Shown: positions 1 through 6,439, numbered from the stretch's first letter. The stretch is DNA of 7,569 bases from Gemmataceae bacterium (GCA_947490035.1 CANLGS010000177.1:1-7569); one strand, 5' to 3'. The notes: generated by a model from the sequence alone, not told the origin. Program-made: numbers and translations.

Positions 1-1693
1 CGGGCCACTGCTCCGCCTTCTGAAGTTCTTCGCCCGGCCGCTCGTGCGGTTCAGCATGGCGTATCCGGTCCCGCTCCTGGTTCTCACCTGGGTCGCGGTC
101 GGCGTCGCCGGCTGGCAGGTGACACGGCTGGGGGCGGACTTCCTGCCGCCGTTCGACGAGGGCAGCGTGCAGGTGAACGTCACCCTGCCGGCGGGATCGT
201 CGCTGGAGGCGTCGAACAAGGTTTGTCGGGTCATCGACGCCCGGCTCGTCGCCGCGCAGAAGACCGACGAGAAGCCGACCAACCCGGTCCTCCACTTTGC
301 TCGACGGACGGGCCGGGCCGAACGCGACGAACACGCCCAGGCGGTGACCGCGACCGAATACTTGTTGAGTATGAACCCGGACTCCGGGCTGACCCGCGAG
401 GAGGCGATCAATCGCGTCCTCGCGGACCTGAAGGACGCGGCTGCGGGCGCGGACGTGGAGGCTGAGCAGCCGCTCCAGCACCTGATTTCGCACATGGTCT
501 CTGGCGTGTACGCCCAGGTCGCGATCAAGATTTACGGCGACGATCTTGACGTGCTGCGGCGGCAAGCCGAGCGAGTGAAGGTCGCCATCGCCGACATTCC
601 CGGCGTCACCACGCCGGTCATCGAGGCGCAACAGTCCACGGGCGAAGTCCACGTCAGGCTCCGCCCAGCCGATCTCGCGTTCCACGGGCTGAACCGCGAC
701 GAAGTCGCGTCCGTCGTAAAGACCGCCCTTCAGGGCGAAGAGGTGTCGCAGGTGGTGGACGGCCCGAAGCGGTTCGACTTGCTCGTGCGCCTCGATGACC
801 AGTTCCGCACCGACCTGCCGAAGTTGGGCCAACTGCGGATCGACCGGCCGGGCCAGAAACCGGTGCTGCTCGGCGAGGTGGCGGACATCGGCGATGGTTT
901 AGGGCCGAACGCGGTCAACCGCGAGAACGTGCGGCGGCGGATCATCGTGCGGTGCAACGTGCAAGATCGCGACCTCGCATCGGCCGTCCTCGACATCCAG
1001 AAGCGCGTCGATGAAACCGTCAAGCCGGGGATGCCGCCGGGGTACGAGATCGACTACGGCGGGCAGTTCGAGAGCCAGCGCCGGGCGACCCGGCTCATCA
1101 CCGCGATGGCGGGCCTGTCGGTCGTCGGCATGTTCGCGGTGCTGCTGGTGCTGTTCCCGTCGTGGCGGATCGTGCTGCAAATCCTGAACGCGCTGCCCAC
1201 CGCCTTCATCGGCGGCGTGCTGGCGCTGGTCCTCACGAATCAAACGCTCACCGTGGCGAGCCTGGTCGGGTTTATCTCGCTTGGTGGAATCGCGGTCCGC
1301 AACGGTATCCTCCTCGTGGCCCACTACGCCCACCTCATGCGCGAGGAGGGCGAGGCGTTCTCGAAGGACATGGTTCTGCGCGGGAGCCTGGAGCGGCTCG
1401 CACCAGTCTTGATGACCGCGCTGACGGCCGGGATCGCCCTTGTGCCGCTGGTCGCTGAGGGGCTGAAGCCGGGTCGCGAGATTCTTTACCCGGTGGCGAC
1501 CGTCATCCTGGGCGGGTTGCTCACCAGCACTTTCTGCGAGTTCTTGATCCACCCCGGTCTGTTCTGGCGGTTCAGCGGCAAAGACGCCGCGCGCCTCGCC
1601 AAGACCGGGCCGGGCGACGACCCGCTGGCGGATTCCCCGCCGGCGGTGACGGAAACCCCTGCGGCCGGGGCGCGGCCGCGTGTCGGTAACTGA
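1..1693 (+). CDS. Heavy-metal efflux RND permease (CusA/CzcA type), C-terminal half, 5' partial
   Basis: The frame is open from the window edge (first full codon at base 2) to TGA 1691-1693, giving about 563 visible residues. Family members are about 1,050 residues long, so roughly the second half is present; the GTG at 44 is internal. The order fits an RND pump. TM7 lies at about bases 60-115, followed by the family signature G-ADFLPPFDEG (compare G-EF-PPL-EG), the second periplasmic porter/docking region, and TM8-12 at about 1090-1570. GFISLGGIAVRNGILLVAHY is the HME-type TM10 signature, and GGLLTSTF lies in the last membrane segment. Such pumps sit in the inner membrane and use proton influx to drive metal export through an adaptor and an outer-membrane channel. 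The ion cannot be named, because the diagnostic TM4 motif lies outside the window. It is probably co-transcribed with the next two genes. Confidence 0.93.
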   Translation, partial: GPLLRLLKFFARPLVRFSMAYPVPLLVLTWVAVGVAGWQVTRLGADFLPPFDEGSVQVNVTLPAGSSLEASNKVCRVIDARLVAAQKTDEKPTNPVLHFARRTGRAERDEHAQAVTATEYLLSMNPDSGLTREEAINRVLADLKDAAAGADVEAEQPLQHLISHMVSGVYAQVAIKIYGDDLDVLRRQAERVKVAIADIPGVTTPVIEAQQSTGEVHVRLRPADLAFHGLNRDEVASVVKTALQGEEVSQVVDGPKRFDLLVRLDDQFRTDLPKLGQLRIDRPGQKPVLLGEVADIGDGLGPNAVNRENVRRRIIVRCNVQDRDLASAVLDIQKRVDETVKPGMPPGYEIDYGGQFESQRRATRLITAMAGLSVVGMFAVLLVLFPSWRIVLQILNALPTAFIGGVLALVLTNQTLTVASLVGFISLGGIAVRNGILLVAHYAHLMREEGEAFSKDMVLRGSLERLAPVLMTALTAGIALVPLVAEGLKPGREILYPVATVILGGLLTSTFCEFLIHPGLFWRFSGKDAARLAKTGPGDDPLADSPPAVTETPAAGARPRVGN

Positions 1694-1721
1694 GTGTGTT
1701 TTTTCACCACGGAGATTCGCG

Positions 1722-2222
1722 ATGAACGTCAAGACGTTGATGACGGCCGTACTCGGTCTGGGCCTGGTCTGGGCGACCGGCTGCGGCAAGTCGGACCCCA
1801 CCACCGCACCGAAGGCGGAGGAGAAAAAGGACAAGGACAAGGGCAAGGGTGACGACCACGGGCACGGCACCGGGCCGCATGAGGGCGTGGTGTTCGACTT
1901 CGGCGGCGGGAAGTACCACGGGGAGTTCAAGCCAAGCCACACGAACAAGGACGCGACCGTGTGGATTCTGGGCGCGGACGAGAAGACTCCCGCCCCCATC
2001 AAGGCGGACAAGCTGAAGCTGGTGGTGTCGAACACGAACCCGAAGATCACAATCGACCTGCTCCCGACAGACGCGGACAAGGACGGCAAGGCGTCCACGT
2101 TCACCGGCAAAGACCCTGGCTTCGGTGTCGAGATGGAGTACAAGGGCACAGTCGCGTTCGTAATCGACAAGAAGCAGTACAGCGGGGACTTCGAGGAGAA
2201 GCCCGAACCGAAGAAGAAGTGA
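1722..2222 (+). CDS. Small His-containing lipoprotein next to the RND pump, probably metal-related
   Basis: The protein has 166 residues. ATG 1722 is chosen because GGAG at 1711-1714 precedes it by 7 bases; an in-frame GTG at 1680 would overlap the pump gene. Residues 1-20 are a short hydrophobic leader ending WATG before Cys21, a plausible if imperfect lipobox, so the mature protein is probably lipid-anchored. A Lys/Asp/Glu linker (about 31-45) leads to DHGHGTGPHEG (45-55), with further His at 66 and 73. The rest is a soluble beta-rich-looking domain without Cys and with a Lys-rich end. I know no named family for it, though similar small lipoproteins beside RND metal pumps seem familiar from planctomycetes. 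The likely role is periplasmic metal binding or delivery to the pump, inferred from the His cluster and the 28-base gap. It is not an obvious CusF. Confidence 0.85.
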   Translation: MNVKTLMTAVLGLGLVWATGCGKSDPTTAPKAEEKKDKDKGKGDDHGHGTGPHEGVVFDFGGGKYHGEFKPSHTNKDATVWILGADEKTPAPIKADKLKLVVSNTNPKITIDLLPTDADKDGKASTFTGKDPGFGVEMEYKGTVAFVIDKKQYSGDFEEKPEPKKK

Positions 2223-2278
2223 CTTACCGCCGCCCTGCGTCCAGCGACCGTTTCCGAAGATCACGAGAGAGATTCGCC

Positions 2279-3343
2279 GTGGAGACCACTGCCCGCCCGC
2301 CGATGACCGGCGTCGCGTTCTCGCTCATCGCGGCGGCCCTATTTGGGGCCAGCACGCCATTCGCCAAACTCCTGCTCGGCGAAGGTGTCGGGCCGGTCCT
2401 GTTGGCCGGGTTGCTCTATCTCGGCTCCGGGTGCGGGCTGTCGCTGTGGTGGCTTGTTCGCGCCCGCCTGGGGACGAGCGAGGCGTCGCTGGCGCGGGCC
2501 GACCTGCCGTGGCTGGCCGGGGCCGTCGCGTCCGGCGGCGTCGCCGGTCCGGTGCTGCTCATGTTTGGACTGGCGGCGACGCCCGCGTCCACCGCGTCGC
2601 TGCTGCTCAACCTCGAAGGTGTTTTCACCGCGTTGCTCGCGTGGTTCGTGTTCCGCGAGAACTTCGACCGCCGGATCGCTTTGGGCATGGTGGTGATCGC
2701 GGCCGGCGGGGTAGTGCTGTCGTGGTCCGGGCGGCCCGAAACCGGTGTCCCGTGGGGGCCGCTGGCGGTCATCGGAGCGTGCCTGTGCTGGGCGCTTGAC
2801 AACAACCTGACGCGAAAAGTGTCGTCGGCCGATCCGGTCCAGATCGCGGCCACGAAGGGGGCGGTCGCCGGTGCGGTGACGACCGGGATCGCGTTCGCCG
2901 CCGGCGCGAAGGTGCCGGAAGTGCCGGTGCTACTCGGCGCGGCGGCGGTCGGGTTCATCGGCTACGGCATAAGCCTGGCGTGCTTCGTGCTGGCCCTGCG
3001 GCACCTGGGAACCGCCCGCACCGGGGCGTACTTTTCAACCGCCCCGTTCGTCGGTGCGGCGGTGTCGCTACTGGTGTTCCGCGAGGGTGTGTCGTGGTCG
3101 CTGGTCGCGGCCGGCGCACTGATGGGGTTGGGCGTGTACTTGCACCTGACCGAGCGGCACGACCACGAACACGACCACGAAGAACTGGTTCACGAACACG
3201 CGCATGCCCACGACGAGCATCACCAGCACGCGCACGGTCCCGATGACCCGCCGGGCGAACCGCACACGCACCCGCACCGCCACGCACCGATGCGGCACTC
3301 TCACCCGCACTATCCCGACCTTCATCACCGCCACGAACACTGA
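2279..3343 (+). CDS. EamA/DMT-superfamily permease with a His-rich C-terminal tail
   Basis: The protein has 354 residues. GTG 2279 is preferred because a GAGAGAG run at about 2265-2271 lies 7-8 bases upstream; ATG 2303, eight codons later, lacks a suitable ribosome binding site. Residues 9-290 hold about ten hydrophobic segments arranged as two EamA repeats. The segments PASTASLLLNLEGVFTALLA and GTARTGAYFSTAPFVGAAVS are the usual end-of-repeat helices of drug/metabolite transporters. Residues 294-354 form a hydrophilic tail with 23 His in 61 positions (HDHEHDHEE, HAHAHDEHHQHAH, HSHPHYPDLHHRHEH). DMT proteins move small solutes across the inner membrane. The tail and the upstream metal pump suggest transport or sensing of a divalent metal such as Zn, Ni or Co, but the substrate is not shown. 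The gene starts 56 bases after the lipoprotein, consistent with one operon. Confidence 0.9.
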   Translation: METTARPPMTGVAFSLIAAALFGASTPFAKLLLGEGVGPVLLAGLLYLGSGCGLSLWWLVRARLGTSEASLARADLPWLAGAVASGGVAGPVLLMFGLAATPASTASLLLNLEGVFTALLAWFVFRENFDRRIALGMVVIAAGGVVLSWSGRPETGVPWGPLAVIGACLCWALDNNLTRKVSSADPVQIAATKGAVAGAVTTGIAFAAGAKVPEVPVLLGAAAVGFIGYGISLACFVLALRHLGTARTGAYFSTAPFVGAAVSLLVFREGVSWSLVAAGALMGLGVYLHLTERHDHEHDHEELVHEHAHAHDEHHQHAHGPDDPPGEPHTHPHRHAPMRHSHPHYPDLHHRHEH

Positions 3344-3353
3344 CGCAGCAGCG

Positions 3354-3375
3354 CCGGCCGGGGTCTTTCGGCCGG
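3354..3375 (+). terminator. GC-rich hairpin after the efflux operon, likely terminator
   Basis: A perfect 7-bp stem, CCGGCCG (3354-3360) with CGGCCGG (3369-3375), closes an 8-base loop. It starts 11 bases after the permease stop. There is no T tract after it, so it is either a weak intrinsic terminator or an RNA 3'-end stabiliser. Confidence 0.45.
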
Positions 3376-3465
3376 GACCGACGGCACGGAATCGAGATGT
3401 GTTGAACCGTCCGTGGCTTGCGCGCTGCCGCGTGGTATCATGCGTTGGCCCGCGAAGAGAGCGAC

Positions 3466-4383
3466 ATGACCACAACCGAACCGCTCCCCCACTTGGAGAC
3501 CTTCGTTGAGGCCGCCGAGCGGTCGAGTTTTACCGCCGCCGCCCGCGCGCTCGACCTGACCCAAGCGGCCGTCAGCCAGCGCGTGCAGGCGCTCGAACGC
3601 GAACTCGGCGTCCCCCTGTTCCGGCGCATCGGCGGCAAGGTCGAACTCACCGATGCCGGCCGTCGTCTCCACGAATACGCCCGCCGCATCCTCGACCTCC
3701 ACCGCGAGGCGCGACAGGAGGTAACCGGGAAAGAGTCCCCCCTCACCGGCGAACTCGTTCTTGCCGCCAGTTCGGTCCCCGGCGAACACCTCCTTCCGGC
3801 CCTGCTCGCGGCCTTCGGCGCGAACTATCCACACGTTCGGGTTCGCGCCGCCGTGAGCGACAGCGCCGCCGCGATTCGGTTGGTCGAGTTCGGCGAGGCC
3901 AGCGTGGGACTGGTCGGGCAAAAGACCGACGGCGCCGATCTTGAGTTCCGTCACCTGACGAGTGACCGGATGGTCGTCGTCGTCCCGCCCGGCCACCCGT
4001 TCGCCAAGAAGAAGCAGGTGACGTTGGCCCAACTCGCTACCCGTCGGCCGGTGGTGCGCGAGGCCGGATCGGGACTGCGGCACTTCTTCGAGCGGGCGCT
4101 GGAGAGTTCGGGGCGTTCCCTCTCGGACCTGCGTGTGGCCCTCGAACTGGGGAGCAATGAGGCCATCAAGGAAGCCGTCCTGCGCGGTGCCGGGATCGCC
4201 GTTCTGTCCACGCTGGTGGTGCGAAAGGATGTCGCAGCCGGTCGTCTACTTGCACTGGAAGTCGAGGGGCTTAGCAGTGCCCGCGAGATGTTCGTGGTCA
4301 CCGACCGTCGGCGCGTCCTGCCGCGCCCGGCCCGACTGTTCATCACCCTTCTCGAAGCCGGTCTCCCCGAACTGGGGCCATAA
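3466..4383 (+). CDS. LysR-family transcriptional regulator, copy 1 (CysL-like effector domain)
   Basis: The protein has 305 residues, normal for the family. ATG 3466 is chosen because GAAGAGAG lies at about 3454-3461 just upstream and the LysR N-terminus (LPHLETF) begins six residues later. The winged helix-turn-helix spans about 7-66, with SSFTAAARALDLTQAAVSQR at 20-39 and the wing motif GGKVELTDAGRRL. The effector-binding domain runs from about 92 to the end. GELVLAASSVPGEHLLPALL and VSDSAAAI resemble the CysL-like subgroup, whose members sense small metabolites, often linked to sulfur metabolism. The ligand here is unknown. A TATCAT at 3436-3441 could be its -10 box. The gene is a paralogue (about 70% identical by eye) of the regulator at 5417-6334 and is followed by a ruined cupin gene. 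It probably controls that cupin promoter through the palindrome over its own stop codon. Confidence 0.93.
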   Translation: MTTTEPLPHLETFVEAAERSSFTAAARALDLTQAAVSQRVQALERELGVPLFRRIGGKVELTDAGRRLHEYARRILDLHREARQEVTGKESPLTGELVLAASSVPGEHLLPALLAAFGANYPHVRVRAAVSDSAAAIRLVEFGEASVGLVGQKTDGADLEFRHLTSDRMVVVVPPGHPFAKKKQVTLAQLATRRPVVREAGSGLRHFFERALESSGRSLSDLRVALELGSNEAIKEAVLRGAGIAVLSTLVVRKDVAAGRLLALEVEGLSSAREMFVVTDRRRVLPRPARLFITLLEAGLPELGP

Positions 4384-4395
4384 GCCCCGCTTATG
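4379..4395. promoter_or_regulatory. Palindrome over the LysR-1 stop codon, candidate LysR operator
   Basis: CATAAGC-CCC-GCTTATG has perfect 7-bp arms. Its ATAAG-n5-CTTAT core contains a T-n11-A dyad of the kind bound by LysR regulators. The same core recurs at 6331-6345 after LysR-2, and in both places the centre lies 102 bases upstream of a cupin ATG. It could in principle act as a weak terminator, but there is no T tract and the conserved spacing to the next gene favours an operator. Confidence 0.6.
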
Positions 4396-4488
4396 ACCCC
4401 GCCGCCGACTATCACGACTGACCCATCACGTCGTCCCCTGCCCGCGCGTATCGTGAACCCATCACCTTTGGATCAGGGCAAGGACGTG

Positions 4489-4670
4489 ATGCGATCGGGA
4501 CGCTGGCCGCACTTGCGGCACTTGCGGCACTTGCGGCACTTGCGGCGTTTGTGGTGTTGGTCTCGCACGTGACGGACGAGACAGTGGTGCAGTTCCACGG
4601 CAACGGGCCGTGGACGATCACCTACCTCGACCCGACAGACGACCCGCGCAACACGAAGGAGCGAGGCTAA
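4489..4670 (+). pseudogene. Remnant of a secreted cupin gene, copy 1 (internal deletion and frame break)
   Basis: The frame ending at TAA 4668-4670 reads a leader-like LAALAALAALAALAAFVVLVSH and then DETVVQFHGNGPWTITYLDP and DDPRNTKERG. These match the leader and the last 30 or so residues of the intact cupin at 6440-6931. The middle, including both cupin metal-binding motifs, is missing. In the intact gene the two sides of the gap both carry CGTGTC (6496-6501 and 6832-6837), 336 bases apart, which fits an in-frame deletion between short direct repeats. The ancestral ATG 4489 is preserved with AAGGA at 4480-4484, but only 14 bases separate it from the CTG that is 18 bases from the ATG in the intact copy. 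It is therefore out of frame, and no ATG, GTG or TTG opens the cupin frame before the leader. A functional cupin cannot be made. Confidence 0.82.
4509..4544 (+). repeat. Four perfect tandem copies of the 9-mer GCACTTGCG
   Basis: The unit repeats without mismatch, followed by a partial GCG. In the cupin frame it encodes Ala-Leu-Ala four times, enlarging the leader's hydrophobic core. The intact paralogue has a single copy (GCACTTGCG, then diverged sequence), so the array is a local slippage expansion. Confidence 0.95.
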
Positions 4671-4724
4671 ACCGTACACCCACCGGAGCGTTTCCGGTTG
4701 GGCTTTTTCCACGAGGAACGCATC

Positions 4725-5261
4725 ATGCGTGTGATCCAGGGGATCGGCCTGGCAGCGATCGTGCTATCGCTGTCGGCCGTCCGGGCGGACGACTTGAAGT
4801 CCGGCCCAGACAAAAAGATCGGCGGCTCCTTCGATGTGAAGGCGGTCACCGGAGCCAACCAGGGCAAGACCTTGTGCTACGTCTGAAAGTACAACGGTCG
4901 GGCCGCCGTGGTGGTGATTTTCACCCAGAAGGCGGACGACAACTTGGCCGGTCTGGTCAAGGCTGTGGATGAGGTGCAGAAGAACAACGAGAAGCTCGGA
5001 ACCTTCGTGGTGGGTGTCAGTGGGGTCGCGGAAGCCGACTTCGAGAAGCTCCAGGCCACACACAAACTGACCACGCCTCTCACCGTGGCAGAGGACAAGG
5101 ACGGCCCGCCGGAGTACACGCTGAACAAGGACGCGGCCGTCACCGTGATCGTGTACAAGAAGGGCGGGGCGGTACACAAGAACTTCGCCTTCAAGGACAC
5201 CAAGTCCGCCGCCGAGAAGTCCAAAGAGATTGCTGGGGCCGCTGCCGAAGCTCTCAAGTAG
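4725..5261 (+). CDS. Small exported redox-like protein with in-frame TGA at a CxxC position: candidate selenoprotein or nonsense-mutated gene
   Basis: Read through the TGA at 4884-4886, the frame gives 178 residues and ends in TAG. ATG 4725 follows GAGGAA (4713-4718) by 6 bases, an excellent ribosome binding site. Residues 1-21 form a signal peptide (MRVIQGIGLAAIVLSLSAVRA, cleavage after VRA), so the protein is exported. The stretch VTGANQGKTLCYV-x-KYNGR resembles a planctomycete secreted family in which, from memory, this region reads C-x-x-C. The TGA (residue 54) falls on the second Cys, making CYV-U (51-54). Downstream, AAVVVIFTQKADDN and the TVIVYKKGG strand look thioredoxin-like. The 125 codons after the TGA have no other stop or frameshift. 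Other genes here end in TGA, so the code is standard. It is a selenoprotein if the host has SelA, SelB and tRNA-Sec; otherwise it is a one-base nonsense mutation or a sequencing error, and only a 53-residue peptide is made. Confidence 0.78.
4903..4935 (+). promoter_or_regulatory. Possible bacterial SECIS-like hairpin downstream of the in-frame TGA
   Basis: CCGCC (4903-4907) can pair with GGCGG (4931-4935). After an internal loop, GGTG (4910-4913) pairs with CACC (4922-4925), leaving the 8-base loop GTGATTTT that begins with G. The loop starts 28 bases after the TGA, in the range expected of bacterial SECIS elements. An alternative upper pairing, GGTGA (4913-4917) with TCACC (4921-4925), gives a TTT loop without G. 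Short GC stems arise easily by chance in this genome, so support is weak. Confidence 0.25.
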
Positions 5262-5282
5262 TCGCGTGACCTCATCGCACGC

Positions 5283-5308
5283 AACACCCCGCTCGCATGC
5301 GGGGTGTT
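5283..5308 (+). terminator. Intrinsic terminator after the CxxU gene
   Basis: A perfect 10-bp stem, AACACCCCGC (5283-5292) with GCGGGGTGTT (5299-5308), encloses a 6-base loop and is followed by CTCGTTTC. It starts 21 bases after the TAG. It insulates the CxxU gene from LysR-2, so LysR-2 must have its own promoter. Confidence 0.85.
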
Positions 5309-5416
5309 CTCGTTTCAGGACGCGGTTCACGAGGTGGTCGGACGGCCTGGCGCGTGGCGGCGAGGCGGGGATTCGCTAGTTGTAGCCGGAGTCGTCCGAA
5401 CCCGATCGTGACCGCA

Positions 5417-6334
5417 ATGAAGACCGAACTGCTGCCATACCTGGAGACCTTTGCCGAAGCCGCCGAGCGGTCCAGTTTCACTGCCGCCGCCCGCGCCCTC
5501 GGCTTGACCCAGGCGGCCGTCAGCCAGCGCGTGCAGGCGATTGAGCGTGACCTCGGCGTCTCCCTATTCCGTCGCGTTGGTGGGAAGGTCGAACTCACCG
5601 ACGCCGGCCGTCGGCTGCACGAGTACGCCCGCCGCATCATCGCCCTCCACCGCGCCGCGCGCGAAGACGTCACCGGCCGCGAGACACCAGTCGAGGGCGA
5701 ACTCATCCTCGCCGCAAGTTCGATTCCCGGCCAGCACCTTCTTCCCGCCTTGCTCGCGGCTTACGGCTCGAAACACCCGCTCATTCGGGTGCGGGCCGCG
5801 ATCAGCGACAGCGCGGCCGTGATCGGGCAGGTGGGGCGGGGCGAGGTGAGCGTCGGGCTGGTCGGGCGACGGGACGACAACCCGAACCTGGAATACCGCC
5901 ACCTGGCCGACGACCGCATCGTCCTCGTCGTCCCGCACGGCCACGCCCTGGCGCGAAAGAAGGCGGTGACGGTGGACCAACTGGCCGCCCACCCGCTCAT
6001 CCTGCGCGAGGCCGGTTCGGGCCTGCGGCACGGCTTCGAGAAGGCACTGGAGCGGGCCGGGCGGTCGCTCTCCGACCTGCGGGTGGTTCTCGAACTGGGC
6101 AGCAACGAGGCCATCAAGGAGGCCGTAACGCGCGGGGTCGGTGTCGCCGTCCTGTCCACCTTCGCCGTCCGCACGAACCTCGACGCCGACCGACTCCGCG
6201 CCGTGGAAGTCGAGGGCGTCGGCCGCGCCCGCGAGATGTTCGTCGTGACCGACCGCCGCCGGGTGCTGCCGGTCCCGGCCCGACTGTTCGTGAACCTGCT
6301 TGACGCCGGCCCCGCTCCGGCTCTCACGTCATAA
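5417..6334 (+). CDS. LysR-family transcriptional regulator, copy 2 (CysL-like effector domain)
   Basis: The protein has 305 residues. ATG 5417 is chosen by alignment with copy 1 (MKTELLPYLETF against MTTTEPLPHLETF). There is no good ribosome binding site at 5417 or at the in-frame GTG 5408, so leaderless or weak initiation is possible. The helix-turn-helix is at about 19-40 (SSFTAAARALGLTQAAVSQR) with the wing GGKVELTDAGRRL. The effector domain has GELILAASSIPGQHLLPALL, ISDSAAVI and GSNEAIKEAV. Conservation with copy 1 is strongest in the DNA-binding domain and in GSNEAIKEAV and AREMFVVTDRRRVLP, so both may bind the same operator, while scattered changes in the effector pocket may alter ligand response. 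The intact cupin gene follows and is its likely target. The terminator at 5283-5308 separates it from the gene before. Confidence 0.93.
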   Translation: MKTELLPYLETFAEAAERSSFTAAARALGLTQAAVSQRVQAIERDLGVSLFRRVGGKVELTDAGRRLHEYARRIIALHRAAREDVTGRETPVEGELILAASSIPGQHLLPALLAAYGSKHPLIRVRAAISDSAAVIGQVGRGEVSVGLVGRRDDNPNLEYRHLADDRIVLVVPHGHALARKKAVTVDQLAAHPLILREAGSGLRHGFEKALERAGRSLSDLRVVLELGSNEAIKEAVTRGVGVAVLSTFAVRTNLDADRLRAVEVEGVGRAREMFVVTDRRRVLPVPARLFVNLLDAGPAPALTS

Positions 6335-6345
6335 GCACCACTTAT
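6331..6345. promoter_or_regulatory. Palindrome over the LysR-2 stop codon, candidate LysR operator
   Basis: ATAAG-CACCA-CTTAT shares its core with the site at 4379-4395, including a T-n11-A dyad. It lies 102 bases (centre to ATG) upstream of the intact cupin gene. The spacer to the cupin aligns without gaps to copy 1, with shared blocks such as CGTGA-CCC-TC-CCTT (from 6403). It is probably the binding site through which LysR-2 controls the cupin. Confidence 0.6.
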
Positions 6346-6439
6346 CACCGACCCGTGGGGTATTACCAACTGCCCCTCACGCCGCCGCCCACACCGCTCT
6401 AACGTGATCCCGTCGCCTTCAACCCGACCGGGGTCGAGT

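Noticed and set aside
1680..1721. Upstream GTG start for the lipoprotein
   Set aside because: It would overlap the pump gene and bury the signal peptide. ATG 1722 has a proper ribosome binding site.
899..2170. Long open frame on the - strand (423 codons) antisense to the pump and lipoprotein genes
   Set aside because: It is low-complexity, opposes two well-supported genes and has no ribosome binding site or family resemblance. Long antisense frames are expected in GC-rich DNA.
4509..4544. Start of a CRISPR array or iteron set
   Set aside because: The repeats are contiguous 9-mers without spacers and code for Ala-Leu-Ala in a leader. They are a slippage expansion.
4884..4886. TGA reassigned genome-wide as an amino acid
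   Set aside because: The RND, lipoprotein, DMT and XRE genes all end naturally at TGA, so TGA is a stop in this genome.
4890..4913. Hairpin nearest the TGA as the main SECIS candidate
   Set aside because: It needs a G-T pair and a mismatch, and its loop lies only 13 bases from the TGA, closer than usual for bacterial SECIS elements.
4908..5261. Separate gene starting at GTG 4908 after the TGA
   Set aside because: It has no ribosome binding site and would begin in the middle of the first core beta strand, leaving out the signal peptide and redox motif.
4764..5330. 188-codon - strand frame opposite the CxxU gene, which could have made the TGA irrelevant
   Set aside because: The + strand frame has an ideal ribosome binding site, a signal peptide, family-like sequence and a terminator. 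The antisense frame has none of these and runs through the terminator stem.
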